A DNA stretch of 64,000 nucleotides from Bradyrhizobium tropiciagri (lineage in GTDB: Bacteria; Pseudomonadota; Alphaproteobacteria; Rhizobiales; Xanthobacteraceae), in assembly GCF_018130545.1 (NCBI RefSeq), contig NZ_JAFCKF010000003.1:1-64000 (forward strand), given 5' to 3'. This document shows positions 19,219 through 28,403 of the stretch, one piece after another. The notes under the pieces were generated by a model that saw nothing but the letters and a program-made list of their open reading frames with translations, made no database searches and had not been told where the DNA came from. Position numbers and translations under genes: made by a program. Positions within the stretch are counted from its first letter, which is position 1. Every line of letters starts with the position of its first letter.

Positions 19219-21404
19219 TGCGCGACAGGCACAAGTCACGTTGGCTGCAGGGATGCCGCCTCACCCTCAGCGCACTTGCGCTGGGTCAGTTCACCGCCGG
19301 CCCGGTGCTTGCGGAGGACTGGAATCATCATGGTGGTGGCCACGAGACCCGGACGCCGATCAAGCACGTGATCGTCATTGTCGGCGAGAACCGCAGCTTC
19401 GACCACGTGTTCGCGACCTACGTGCCGCAGCGTTCCGGCGAAAACGTGTTCAACCTGCTCTCGCAGGGCATCGTCAAGCTCGACGCCAGCAAGAACGCGA
19501 TCCCCGGACCGGACTTCGAAAAGGCGCACCAGCAGGCGGCCATGGATAACGGCCCGAACGATGCGTTCCTGCTGAGCCCGCCGAAGCAGAACTTCCCGAA
19601 GGATCAGCTGCCGTCTCCGCTGGTCGGCGGCCCCAAGGTCTCCTACATTCCGAACCAATGCGGCAGCTCGCCGATCACCACCTGCGAAGCGTCACTTGCG
19701 CTGGCGCAGCAGTCGGAATCCGGCCTGCCGTCCGAATACTACCAGTACCTGCTCTCCGGCGGCACCGGTCAGACCTCGCAGACCCCCGACCAGCGCATCA
19801 CCAATGTCAGCGCGCTGCCGGCCGGTCCGTTCCAGCTCACCAACGCCGATGGCATGCCGTACGACTCCTATTCGGCAAGCCCGGTGCATCGCTTCTACCA
19901 GATGTGGCAGCAGCTGAACTGCAACCACTCGGCGGCCAGCCGCGACAATCCGTCGGGCTGCGGCGCCAATCTGTTCGCCTGGGTCGAAGTGACCGTCGGC
20001 GCCGGCGCCAACGGCGCGACGCCGCCCTCCAACTTCTCCACCGAGTATTCGCCGACCGCGAAGACCACCGGTGAAGGTTCGACGGCGCTCGGCTTCTACA
20101 ACGTGCAGAAGGGTGACGTGCCCTACTTCACATCGCTGGCGCAGAAATATGCGATGAGCGACAACTTCCACCAGTCCGTCAACGGCGGCACCGGTGCCAA
20201 TCACATCATGCTGGGTCATGCCGACATGATCTATTTCAGCGACACCTACGGCAACGCCGCAGTGCCGCCGAACGGCACGCAGGTTTTCGGCGGCACGCCC
20301 GACGCCGGCATCGTGCATGAAATCGAGAATCCGAATCCGGCTGTCGGCACCAACAACTGGTACACCGAAGACGGCTACGGCGCCGGCGGCAATGGCGGCT
20401 ATCCCGCGCCGTACCAGACCAGCCCGGTGTCCGGCGGCGGTTCCTACAGCGACTGCTCGGATCCGAGCCAACCCGGCGTCAAGCCGATCCTGGACTATCT
20501 GAAGAACATCCGGATCAACGCGAATTGCGAACCGGGCCACTATTATCTGTTGAACAACTACAATCCCGGTTATTTCGGCAACGGCAAGAACGCCTACACC
20601 GACACCAATCCGTCGAACACGCCGTTCACGATCCCGCCGTCGACCCGCAAGAGCATCGGCGACAGCCTGAACGAGCGCAACATCTCCTGGAAGTATTACG
20701 GCGACCAGTGGAGCAACTACGTCAACGATCCCTACCAGCTCAACTGGGGCGTCGCCGGCCCGACCGCCGACGAGTACTGCAATATCTGCAATCCGTTCCA
20801 GTACGACAGCTCGATCATGTCGCATCCGGAACAGGTCGCAGCCCATATCAAGGACTCGGTTGATCTGTACTCCGACCTCAGCAAGCACTCGCTGCCGGCG
20901 GTCTCCATCGTCAAGCCGAGCGGCTTCACCGACGGTCACCCGTCGTCGTCCAAGCTCAACCTGTTCGAAGGCTTCGCCAAGAAGATCGTCGACCAGGTCC
21001 AGGCCTCGGACTACGCCAAGGACACCGCGATCTTCATCACCTTCGACGAAGGCGGCGGGTACTTCGACTCCGGCTATGTGCAGCCGCTGGATTATTTCGG
21101 CGACGGCACCCGTATTCCGCTGATCGTGGTGTCGCCGTTCGCGCGGCAGGGCCACATCTCGCATGAGTATGCCGATCACGTCTCGATCATCAAATTCATC
21201 GAGCGCAACTGGCGCCTGGAGCCGATCACCAACCGCAGCCGCGACAACTACCCGAACCCGGTCACGGCGCCCGGCAATCCCTATGTTCCGGTCAACAGCC
21301 CGGCACTCAGCGATCTCTTCGACTTCTTCGACTTCGACGGCGGTGGCCATCACCATCACGGCGATGGCGACGGCAACGATCAAGGCGGCAACTGGAACAA
21401 CTGA
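19218..21404 (+). CDS. Exported phosphoesterase (AcpA/phospholipase C family)
   Basis: A 728-residue secreted hydrolase of the phosphoesterase family that contains Francisella AcpA and bacterial phospholipase C. After a signal peptide (about 1-32) comes the metal/phosphate site IVGENRSFDHVF (about 55-66); further conserved parts are ANHIMLGHADMIYFSD, WKYYGDQWSNY and ITFDEGGGYFD. The mature N-terminus (DWNHHGGGHE) and extreme C-terminus (GGGHHHHGDGDGNDQGG) are His/Gly/Asp-rich and may bind metal. It is coupled to the multicopper oxidase and ends with a strong terminator. Substrate (phospholipid versus phosphomonoester) cannot be told. Confidence 0.9.
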   Translation: MRDRHKSRWLQGCRLTLSALALGQFTAGPVLAEDWNHHGGGHETRTPIKHVIVIVGENRSFDHVFATYVPQRSGENVFNLLSQGIVKLDASKNAIPGPDFEKAHQQAAMDNGPNDAFLLSPPKQNFPKDQLPSPLVGGPKVSYIPNQCGSSPITTCEASLALAQQSESGLPSEYYQYLLSGGTGQTSQTPDQRITNVSALPAGPFQLTNADGMPYDSYSASPVHRFYQMWQQLNCNHSAASRDNPSGCGANLFAWVEVTVGAGANGATPPSNFSTEYSPTAKTTGEGSTALGFYNVQKGDVPYFTSLAQKYAMSDNFHQSVNGGTGANHIMLGHADMIYFSDTYGNAAVPPNGTQVFGGTPDAGIVHEIENPNPAVGTNNWYTEDGYGAGGNGGYPAPYQTSPVSGGGSYSDCSDPSQPGVKPILDYLKNIRINANCEPGHYYLLNNYNPGYFGNGKNAYTDTNPSNTPFTIPPSTRKSIGDSLNERNISWKYYGDQWSNYVNDPYQLNWGVAGPTADEYCNICNPFQYDSSIMSHPEQVAAHIKDSVDLYSDLSKHSLPAVSIVKPSGFTDGHPSSSKLNLFEGFAKKIVDQVQASDYAKDTAIFITFDEGGGYFDSGYVQPLDYFGDGTRIPLIVVSPFARQGHISHEYADHVSIIKFIERNWRLEPITNRSRDNYPNPVTAPGNPYVPVNSPALSDLFDFFDFDGGGHHHHGDGDGNDQGGNWNN

Positions 21405-21427
21405 CGACCGCACCTCGCGACCTAACG

Positions 21428-21463
21428 ATCCGCCGGCCCGGAAGGCCGGCGGATTTCGTTTTT
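21428..21463 (+). terminator. Rho-independent terminator after the phosphoesterase gene
   Basis: An 11-bp perfect stem ATCCGCCGGCC / GGCCGGCGGAT (21428-21438 and 21444-21454) with loop CGGAA is followed by TTCGTTTTT. It closes the oxidase-phosphoesterase operon. Confidence 0.88.
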
Positions 21464-21543
21464 GCCGGGCTAGTTGTCCAAAGCCTGCGCGAGCCTGTAA
21501 CGTGCCCGGCGACATCGACCTCGTCGCCGTGGGATCCTGTCCA

Positions 21544-22002
21544 ATGACCTCAATCGCTTTCCGCCCGGCTCAAGCCGCCGACCTTCCCGCAATCATCGCA
21601 CTGCTCGCTGACGATGTGCTGGGGCAGCAGCGCGAGGATGCAAGCTCTCCACCGAACCGCAGATATGTCGACGCTTTCGATTCCATCCTTGCCGATCCCA
21701 ACCAGCTGCAGGTGGTGGCAACGTTTGATGACAAGGTGATCGGCACGCTGCAGCTCACCTTCATCCCCGGACTGGCGCGGCTTGGTGCCTGGCGCGGACA
21801 GATCGAGGCGGTCCGGATCGCCGAGGCGCACCGCAGCTCTGGCGTCGGCCAGCAGATGTTCGAATGGGCGATCGCGCAATGCAAAGCGAGGGGCTGCCAT
21901 CTCGTGCAGCTCACCACCGACAAGACGCGCCCCGATGCGCACCGCTTCTACGAGCGGCTGGGCTTCGTCGCCAGCCATATCGGCTACAAGATGATGCTCT
22001 GA
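21544..22002 (+). CDS. GNAT-family N-acetyltransferase
   Basis: A 152-residue acetyltransferase. It begins MTSIAFRPAQAADLPAIIALLADD, has the central strand VIGTLQLTFIPGLA, an acetyl-CoA loop IAEAHRSSGVGQQMFEWAI (the RxxGxG/A type) and the C-terminal KTRPDAHRFYERLGFVASHIGYKMML. The start ATG 21544 is chosen at the beginning of the fold; upstream sequence is the terminator region. It stands alone and converges with the amidohydrolase gene. Substrate unknown. Confidence 0.9.
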   Translation: MTSIAFRPAQAADLPAIIALLADDVLGQQREDASSPPNRRYVDAFDSILADPNQLQVVATFDDKVIGTLQLTFIPGLARLGAWRGQIEAVRIAEAHRSSGVGQQMFEWAIAQCKARGCHLVQLTTDKTRPDAHRFYERLGFVASHIGYKMML

Positions 22003-22040
22003 CGTCTGCAACGCCGGAGCCTCCCCCCCCCCGCCAGCGC

Positions 22041-23255
22041 TCAGGGCTTCTGATAGATCACATGACCGGCGCGGATGGTGGTGCTCACTTTGGCAAGATT
22101 GGCGACGTCGGCGAGCGGATCGCCGTCGAGCACCACGAGATCGGCGTCAAAGCCCTGCTCGACCTTGCCCTTCTTCGCGGCTTTGAAGAACCGCGCCGGA
22201 TTGGTGGTCAGCGCGGCCAGCACCTGGCGCTCCGACAGCGCGCGGTGCATCAGCTGGACTTCCTGCGTGGTGTCGTATTGCGTGGTGAAGCCGACATCGG
22301 TACCGAACAGCACCGTGCCGCCATTGTCGGAGAATTGCTTGAGCTGATTGACGGTGACCGCGACCAGACGGTTGGTGACGTTCGGATCGAGCACGACGGT
22401 GGTGAACAGCCCCAGCGTCGGGATCAGCGCGGTGCCCTGCGCCTTGAAGCGCGCCAGCTGGTCGTCGGTGTAGGCGCGCTCGCTCGGCGTGGTGTGCGCG
22501 AGCACATCGACATCGGATGCGATCACCGTCTCGACGCCGATCTTGTTCTGCGGGTGTGCGAACACCGGCTTGCCCTGCGCATGCGCCACATCGACGGCCG
22601 CCTTGGCAATCGCCGGGTCCATGTTCACGACGGGCTTGTCGCCCATGAAGGCGCCGGTGAACAGCTTGATGCCGTCATCGCCCATCGCGAGCCAGTCGCG
22701 CGCCCATTTCGCCGCCTCTTCCGGCGTCGCGGCTTCGGGAAGCTGCAGATCGCGCGGCAGGTACACGGGATGCCCGCCCTTTGGAAAGATGCTGCCGGCC
22801 AGCCGGATGTTGGGACCGGCGACGTCGCCGGCCGCGATGCGCTTGCGCAGCGGCAGCGTATCGCGCGGATCGGAGCCGAGATCCCACACCGTGGTGAAAC
22901 CCCAGCGCGTCAGCATCTCCTGCATGTGCTGCGTCAACGCCGCGGCCGGCGCCTCGCCGGCATTGTGCCAGGATTGTTGCGTGAAATGCACGTGGCTGTT
23001 CCAGAACCCGGCGACCACGGTCTTGCCGCTGCAATCGATCACCCGCGCATCCGCCGGCACCGTGACCTCGCCTGATTTGCCGACCGCGCTGATGACGCCG
23101 TCGGTCATCACGATCACGGCATCCGGCAACGCCGCCGCATCGGCCGATGCGTAAAGCGTGCCGCCTTTCAGCGCTACTGTCTCAGCGTTTGATGCCGTCG
23201 AGGTAGCGCCCAAGGCAAAGAGAACAAGCGCGACGCGTAGCCAGATCCTGGTCAT
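22041..23255 (-). CDS. Exported amidohydrolase-family protein
   Basis: A 404-residue metal-dependent hydrolase with a signal peptide (MTRIWLRVALVLFALGATSTASNA). The HxH metal site is His88/His90 in VVAGFWNSHVHF; other family elements are GFTTVWDLGSD, PVFAHPQNKIGVETVIASDVDVLAHT and GTVLFGTDVGF with the catalytic Asp. The C-terminal strand DADLVVLDGDPLADVANLAKV rebuilds the composite barrel domain. Related exported proteins act on cyclic amides or imidazolone-like substrates; the substrate here is unknown. A run of ten C residues lies just beyond its stop, between it and the convergent acetyltransferase. Confidence 0.9.
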   Translation of the reverse strand: MTRIWLRVALVLFALGATSTASNAETVALKGGTLYASADAAALPDAVIVMTDGVISAVGKSGEVTVPADARVIDCSGKTVVAGFWNSHVHFTQQSWHNAGEAPAAALTQHMQEMLTRWGFTTVWDLGSDPRDTLPLRKRIAAGDVAGPNIRLAGSIFPKGGHPVYLPRDLQLPEAATPEEAAKWARDWLAMGDDGIKLFTGAFMGDKPVVNMDPAIAKAAVDVAHAQGKPVFAHPQNKIGVETVIASDVDVLAHTTPSERAYTDDQLARFKAQGTALIPTLGLFTTVVLDPNVTNRLVAVTVNQLKQFSDNGGTVLFGTDVGFTTQYDTTQEVQLMHRALSERQVLAALTTNPARFFKAAKKGKVEQGFDADLVVLDGDPLADVANLAKVSTTIRAGHVIYQKP

Positions 23256-23378
23256 GGACAGCCTCTCTCAGAATTGCACGCCGGAAGCGGTCCGGCGCGC
23301 GGCACCATAGAGGCTATGCACGGCGCGGTTTGATCGTTCTTGCTGTCCGTGATCGATATGCGAGACGGTGCCCGGGCT

Positions 23379-24677
23379 TCACTCCTCGGGCGCGTTCTCG
23401 ATCGGGTCGAAGCGATCGGCCTCGAGCCCGAGCAGATTCCAGGACTGCAGCATGTGCGGCGGCAGCGGCGCGGTGGCGTCGATGACACCGCCGCGCGGGT
23501 GCGGAATCACGATGCGGCGGGCGAGCAGATGCAGCCGGTTTTGCAGGCCACCGGGCAGCTGCCAGTTCTCCTTGTTGAAATACTTGGGATCGCCGACGAT
23601 GGCGTGATCGATATGCGCCATGTGGGCGCGCAATTGATGGGTGCGGCCGGTCACCGGCTTGAGCGAGACCCAGGCAAGCTTGGTCGCGGACGCCTCGACC
23701 ACGGCGTAATAGGTCACAGCGTGGCTTGCGCCCTCGTCACCATGCTCGGCGATCCGCATGATGCTGTCCTCCTCGCTCTCCTCCTTGGCGAGATAGGTCG
23801 AGATGCGGCCCTGCTTCGGCTTCGGCACGCCGGCGACCAGCGCCCAGTAGATCTTGCGCGCGGAGCGATGGCGGAACGAGCCGGTCAGTGCGCTGGCGGC
23901 AAAGCGCGTCTTGGCGATCAAGAGGCAGCCCGAGGTCTCGCGGTCGAGCCGGTGCACCAGCCGCGGCTTCTGCCCCTTGGCGTCGCGCATCACCTCCAGC
24001 ATCTGATCGACATGGCGCGTCATGCCGGAGCCGCCCTGCACCGCGAGACCGGCCGGCTTGTTCAGCACCAGCACGTCGTCGTCCTCGTACAGCGTCATGT
24101 CCTTCAGCGCCTGCAGCGTCTTCGCCTCGGCCTCCGAGAGCGTGCTTGCTGTCTTCGGCGTGTCGAGCCGCAGCGGCGGGATCCGCACGCTCTGGCCCTC
24201 CTCGAGCCGGTCCTTGGAATCGGCACGCTTGCCGTTGACCCTGAGCTCGCCCTTCCGGACGATGCGCTGGATGTGGGAGAACGACAGGCCGGGAAACCGC
24301 GCCTCGAGGAAGCGGTCGACGCGCATGCCGTTCTCGTCGGCGGTGACGACGACGGTCTGCACCTTGGTCGGCAATGGTTGCTCGGCCGCAGGCTTCGCGG
24401 CGGCGGGCTCCGGCCGCTCTTGCCGGTCGCGGCGCGGCTCGGCAAAGCGCGGCGGCTTTCCGGGCGCACGGTGCGCGAACGGACGGTCGCCGGACTTGCG
24501 TTCGCCAGACTTGCGCTCGCCAGACTTGCGGTCACCGAACTTGCGCTCGTCCGGCTTGCGGCTGCGTTGCCCCGGTCCGCCCTTGCTACGCTCCTTGCCG
24601 CGGTCGCTATCACGGCCCTTGTCGCGCCCCTTGGCGCGATCGCCCGGCGATGTGGTTCTCTTGATGCGGCGGCTCAT
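23379..24677 (-). CDS. RluC/RluD-type 23S rRNA pseudouridine synthase
   Basis: A 432-residue pseudouridine synthase. It has an S4 RNA-binding domain (about 118-166; MRVDRFLEARFPGLSFSHIQRIVRKGELRVNG) and the catalytic domain with HRLDRETSGCLL, where the Asp of RLD (about 245) is the nucleophile. The first hundred residues are a basic, disordered extension with tandem RKSGE/RKSGD units, not found in standard-length RluC. The ATG 24677 (MSRRIKRT) is preferred to the upstream frame. The exact modified uridine cannot be assigned from sequence. Confidence 0.9.
   Translation of the reverse strand: MSRRIKRTTSPGDRAKGRDKGRDSDRGKERSKGGPGQRSRKPDERKFGDRKSGERKSGERKSGDRPFAHRAPGKPPRFAEPRRDRQERPEPAAAKPAAEQPLPTKVQTVVVTADENGMRVDRFLEARFPGLSFSHIQRIVRKGELRVNGKRADSKDRLEEGQSVRIPPLRLDTPKTASTLSEAEAKTLQALKDMTLYEDDDVLVLNKPAGLAVQGGSGMTRHVDQMLEVMRDAKGQKPRLVHRLDRETSGCLLIAKTRFAASALTGSFRHRSARKIYWALVAGVPKPKQGRISTYLAKEESEEDSIMRIAEHGDEGASHAVTYYAVVEASATKLAWVSLKPVTGRTHQLRAHMAHIDHAIVGDPKYFNKENWQLPGGLQNRLHLLARRIVIPHPRGGVIDATAPLPPHMLQSWNLLGLEADRFDPIENAPEE
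24486..24560. repeat. Five tandem 15-bp repeats in the pseudouridine synthase gene
   Basis: Five consecutive 15-bp units, each ending CTTGCG (for example TTCGCCAGACTTGCG at 24501-24515), encode the basic RKSGE-type repeats of the N-terminal extension on the minus strand. Units 2 and 3 differ at a single base, which suggests recent slippage. Confidence 0.85.
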
Positions 24678-24821
24678 AGTGGTTTTTTGGCTCCAGACCT
24701 GCATTGTGCCTAGCGCAATTGCCGCGAATCGTCACGGCGAAATCGGTACAAATCCGGCACAACATCGGCCATGGTCGGCCGCATCCGGCAATCGGCGGGG
24801 AGCCGTGGAAAGGGCCTTGCA

Positions 24822-25760
24822 ATGAGACTGGCGATATCGGCTTTGGCGGCGGCCCTGATGCTCTCCAGCCCGGCCCTGGCCCAGCAAAGCCCGATGCCGG
24901 AAGAAGTGGCCTGGAAGCTGCTGGAACTCGGCCGCGTCATCGACCCGCCCAAGACGGCCGCGCTCTACGCACCACTGCAACAGAAGGAGCCCTATCAGGG
25001 CGTCAAGGTCGAGCGCGACGTCAAATACGGCCCCGCCGACCGCCATCTGCTCGACGTCTTCACACCGGAGACGGCATCGCCGTCCCGGCCGGTGCTGATC
25101 TACATCCATGGCGGCGGCTTCATCGCCGGCAACAAGCGCGCCCCCGGCAGCCCGTTCTACGACAACATCATGCTGTGGGCCACCAAGAGCGGCTTTGTCG
25201 GCGTCAACGCGACCTACCGCCTGGCGCCGGCCTTCCCGTGGCCGGCAGGCGCCGAAGACATGGGCGCGATCGTGCAGTGGGTCTCGGAAAACATCGCCTC
25301 CCGCGGCGGCGACCCCAAGCGCATCTTCCTGATGGGCCAATCCGCCGGTGCGATCCATGTCGCGAGCTATGTCTCGCACGACGAATTCCACAGAGTGAAG
25401 GGCGGCGGCCTTGCCGGCGCGATCATGGTGTCGGGCATCTATGATCTGACCGCCTCGCCGGCCGGCGATGCCGAGCTCGCCTATTACGGCTCCGACCCCT
25501 CGCGCTACGCCGAGCGCTCCTCGCTGCAAGGCCTGGTCGGAAGCCCGATCCCGTTCCTGATCACCGCGGCCGAGCTCGATCCGCCGCGCTTCGTCGAGCA
25601 GTTCGAGCTCGTGAAGCAGGCCACCTGCAAACGGCCCGCCGGCTGCGCGCGCAGCTTCATGCTGCCGCAGCACAGCCACATGTCGGAGGTCTATGCGATC
25701 AACACGCCCGATACGCGGTTGACCGACGAGATCCTGGAGTTCGTGAAGAGCGTGAAGTGA
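24822..25760 (+). CDS. Exported alpha/beta hydrolase (esterase)
   Basis: A 312-residue hormone-sensitive-lipase-like esterase with a signal peptide (MRLAISALAAALMLSSPALAQQ). The oxyanion motif HGGGF (96-100) and the nucleophile elbow GQSAG with Ser174 are clear; ELDPPRF and QHSHMSEVY supply the likely acid and histidine. The ATG at 24822 is chosen because the signal peptide starts there. It is divergent from the pseudouridine synthase. Substrate unknown, probably a short-chain ester. Confidence 0.9.
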   Translation: MRLAISALAAALMLSSPALAQQSPMPEEVAWKLLELGRVIDPPKTAALYAPLQQKEPYQGVKVERDVKYGPADRHLLDVFTPETASPSRPVLIYIHGGGFIAGNKRAPGSPFYDNIMLWATKSGFVGVNATYRLAPAFPWPAGAEDMGAIVQWVSENIASRGGDPKRIFLMGQSAGAIHVASYVSHDEFHRVKGGGLAGAIMVSGIYDLTASPAGDAELAYYGSDPSRYAERSSLQGLVGSPIPFLITAAELDPPRFVEQFELVKQATCKRPAGCARSFMLPQHSHMSEVYAINTPDTRLTDEILEFVKSVK

Positions 25761-25761
25761 G

Positions 25762-25793
25762 CGCTAAAGCACGATGAGATTGGGTTGAATCCT
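25762..25793. repeat. Partial copy of an intergenic repeat
   Basis: The sequence CTAAAGCACGATGAGATTGG continuing to GTTGAATC, just after the esterase stop, looks like one arm of a palindromic intergenic repeat that I recall as common in Bradyrhizobium and relatives. The opposite arm is not present here, so the copy is truncated. The rest of the gap to 26020 shows no gene. Confidence 0.4.
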
Positions 25794-26020
25794 GAAGTCA
25801 CGGGCCGTCGCAGCGGGCGTCGCCAAAAATATCGAAAAACAACCCCATGCAAAGTAGCCGGCGACCGACGTTCGACCAAACAACTTGACACGTCGGGCAA
25901 CTCAGGGATACGCTTCTAATATTCCGAAATCACGCTCCAAGTCGCCTGCAGGGACTCGTTCCCCTTCGGCATTCCAGGTCGATCAGCAGCTTCCGGAAGT
26001 GCCCGGAAGCCACCGATCTT

Positions 26021-26338
26021 TCAAGAAATCCGAACCGCCATCAAGAGCAACGCAGCAAAGCAACCGATCGGTGCGAGATGGGAAAACTCCCGATGCCGCA
26101 GGATGGTCAAAGCTGCCGCTGCGAGAATGGCGGCGCAGAGAATCAAACCTGCTGCACGGGTTGCCGGTATAGCGACCAGGATTGCGGCCGATATTTCCAA
26201 TCCCCCAGTGACGCGGCACCACCACGCGGGATACCCCCATCGAACAAAGTTGCTCTGCGTCGTCGATGTCGCGATCGCATTGAACAGACCTGCACTGGCG
26301 AAGGCCGCGGCAAGCAGCCTGATGAATATCATGTGCAT
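26021..26338 (-). CDS. DoxX-like small membrane protein
   Basis: A 105-residue membrane protein with four predicted spans: FIRLLAAAFASAGLFNAIA, VTGGLEISAAILVAI, AAGLILCAAILAAAALTIL and IGCFAALLLMAV. The pattern fits DoxX-like proteins, often associated with oxidoreductases. It follows the NAD(P)-dependent oxidoreductase after three bases, so the two form one transcript. No catalytic residues are identifiable. Confidence 0.78.
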   Translation of the reverse strand: MHMIFIRLLAAAFASAGLFNAIATSTTQSNFVRWGYPAWWCRVTGGLEISAAILVAIPATRAAGLILCAAILAAAALTILRHREFSHLAPIGCFAALLLMAVRIS

Positions 26339-26341
26339 GGC

Positions 26342-27232
26342 CTAGGCGACCGCCAACGCATATGCGCGCAATTCGTCGATGATCGATGCCCGCGAGGGAT
26401 TCCAGCCGAGTTCGCGCTTCGCCTTCTCGCCCGAGATGATCTGATCGGTGGCGATCGCATCGGCGAAGCCCCAGAGCACCTTGCGCGCCTCGTCGAGCGG
26501 CCATACGGCTACCCGGCCCCTCGCGCCGCCTAACTCGCTCGCTGCGCGTGCGATCTCGACGAGCCGCGGCGCCGAACCGTGCGCGCCATTGAAGACGGAT
26601 CCCGCCGGGGCCCGTTCGAGCGCAAGCGCATAGAGATCGGCCAGGTCGTCGGCATGCACGGTCGACCAACGATTATGACCGTCACCGACATGAAGCGCCG
26701 CGCCATGTTCCTTGGCCGCTGCGACCATCATCATCGCGGCGCCGCCCCGATTGCCGTATACCCAGGCAGGCCGGATAACGACCGGACGGACGCCCTCAGC
26801 TCCGGCAGCGAGGATCTCGCGTTCCAGCGCCTTGCGCCAGCGGACCATCTCGACCGGGTTGAGTGGCGTGTCCTCGGTCGCCGGCGTGTCGCCCGTGGAG
26901 CCGTAGACCAAGCTGCCGCTGGTATAGATGAAGCGCTTACCAGTTCCGCGCAGGGCTTGGAGAATTGCACGCGTCGCAATCTCATCGAGAGACGCGGCGT
27001 TCTGGTCGTTGGGCGAAGCGGCATGGACGACGGCGTCCACGCCCCGCACCGCCGAGGTCAAGCTCGCCGGGTCGGCAAGCTCACCCATCTCCACCACGAA
27101 GCCTCGGTCCAGCAGCTTGGCCGCGCTCGCTTCGGACCGGGCGAGCCCCACGATTTCGTGACCTCGCTCCTTCAATCGATCCGCTACCGCACCGCCGATC
27201 AAGCCGGTCGCGCCTGTTACTAAAACTCGCAT
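26342..27232 (-). CDS. NAD(P)-dependent epimerase/dehydratase-like oxidoreductase
   Basis: A 296-residue extended-SDR protein. It starts MRVLVTGATGLIGGAVADRLKERGHEIVGLAR with the GxxGxxG nucleotide loop, contains VVHAASPNDQ, the serine/tyrosine region FIYTSGSLVYGSTG and the proline segment VVIRPAWVYGNRGGA. Atypical: the usual YxxxK lysine is replaced in this region, as is common in atypical extended SDRs. The ATG 27232 is taken instead of one three codons upstream because the fold begins there. It lies between a LysR regulator and the DoxX-like gene in one orientation. Confidence 0.88.
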   Translation of the reverse strand: MRVLVTGATGLIGGAVADRLKERGHEIVGLARSEASAAKLLDRGFVVEMGELADPASLTSAVRGVDAVVHAASPNDQNAASLDEIATRAILQALRGTGKRFIYTSGSLVYGSTGDTPATEDTPLNPVEMVRWRKALEREILAAGAEGVRPVVIRPAWVYGNRGGAAMMMVAAAKEHGAALHVGDGHNRWSTVHADDLADLYALALERAPAGSVFNGAHGSAPRLVEIARAASELGGARGRVAVWPLDEARKVLWGFADAIATDQIISGEKAKRELGWNPSRASIIDELRAYALAVA

Positions 27233-27333
27233 GTCGATCACCTCTTCAAGTCAGGTGAATCCAACAAAGCGGAACGGCAATGCGGATGGAAATCGCAAGT
27301 CCTGATGTGGCGCTATCGATCGCGCCGATGGCG

Positions 27334-28242
27334 TCAAGCAGCGGCGGCGATTTTGGTGATGATGTCGCGCAGCCAGGCGATAGCCCCATGCGTATCCGCC
27401 CGCCGGTGCCACATCAAGTTGAGTGGCCAGGTGGGCAGTTCGAGCGGCGGATCATATATCGCTATTCCAGCTCTGGTATCAGCGAACCTTCGTGCGACCC
27501 GGGAGGCCAGCGTCGCGACGAGGTCGGTTCCGGCGATCACGAAGGGTGCCGCCAGAAATTGCGGCAGGCTCAGCACGACGCGCCGTTCGAGGCCGAGTTC
27601 GGCAAGCCTTAGATCGACGATCCCGGAGCGGTCACCTTCGGGAGAAACCAGAAGGTGCGGCGCCGCTGCGAAAGTCTTGAGGTTTGGACCACCTGCGAAC
27701 GCCGGGTGCCCCTCCCGCACGACGCAGGCGAAACTCTCAAAAAACAGCGGGCTGCTGATAATACGCGCCGACGTCTCGACGGGGAAGCCGATCGCGAGGT
27801 TCGCCTCGCCGCTGTCGAGCAGCGTGATAGCTTCGTCTCGCCCGAACATCCCGCAAACGCGCACGTTGATGTGCGGGGCATCGACGCTGAGGCGGGCCAT
27901 GAGCGGCGGCAACAAGACGAACGCCGCATAGTCGGTCATCGCGAGCGTGACGGTATTGTCGGCCGTCGCGGGGTCGAAGCTATCGGCCTGTAGCGCGCTC
28001 CGAAGAAGCCGGAGCGCATCCGAGACTGGACCAGCAAGGTCATGGGCGCGGGGCGTCGGCTGCATGCCTGATGGCGTTCGCACGAAGAGCTCGTCTCCAA
28101 GAAGCTCTCGCAAGCGCGTGAGTGCTCCGCTCATCGCCGACTGGCTGAGGCCGATCCTCGATCCGGCGCGCGTCACGTGACGCTCCGCGTACAGCGCGTC
28201 AAAGGCCTTCATCAAGTTGAGGTCGAAGCCAGCTATATCCAT
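27334..28242 (-). CDS. LysR-family transcriptional regulator
   Basis: A 302-residue LysR regulator. The N-terminal helix-turn-helix reads LNLMKAFDALYAERHVTRAGSRIGLSQSAMSGALTRLRELLGDELFVRT, followed by the periplasmic-binding-like effector domain. The start MDIAGFDLNLM (ATG 28242) fits the family; an ATG four codons upstream is possible. It is upstream of and in line with the epimerase and DoxX-like genes, 101 bp away, and is probably their activator or repressor. Confidence 0.9.
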   Translation of the reverse strand: MDIAGFDLNLMKAFDALYAERHVTRAGSRIGLSQSAMSGALTRLRELLGDELFVRTPSGMQPTPRAHDLAGPVSDALRLLRSALQADSFDPATADNTVTLAMTDYAAFVLLPPLMARLSVDAPHINVRVCGMFGRDEAITLLDSGEANLAIGFPVETSARIISSPLFFESFACVVREGHPAFAGGPNLKTFAAAPHLLVSPEGDRSGIVDLRLAELGLERRVVLSLPQFLAAPFVIAGTDLVATLASRVARRFADTRAGIAIYDPPLELPTWPLNLMWHRRADTHGAIAWLRDIITKIAAAA

Positions 28243-28403
28243 GTGGCCGATCATAGGGGGATGCGCTCAACGGGGATAGCCGCCATACGTCGAGCGCCGT
28301 GGGCCAACATCCTGCCGAAAAGCAATCGCAGCGATCCGATCTGCTTGCGTCAATCAGGCCATGGCTGCGCGCGAATGAGTCCACGGCCTGATCTCGTCTT
28401 GCT

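Noticed and set aside
19692-21515. 607-codon minus-strand frame opposite the phosphoesterase
   Set aside because: Shadow frame, Val/Ala/Arg-rich, ends beyond the terminator.
22023-22032. Run of ten C residues as a phase-variation tract
   Set aside because: It lies between convergent stop codons, outside coding and promoter sequence, so slippage would have no clear effect.
23340-24713. 457-codon plus-strand frame opposite the pseudouridine synthase
   Set aside because: Shadow frame; the minus-strand protein has S4 and catalytic motifs.
25885-26172. 95-codon plus-strand frame between the esterase and DoxX genes
   Set aside because: Overlaps the better-supported DoxX-like gene and has Ser/Arg-rich random-like content.
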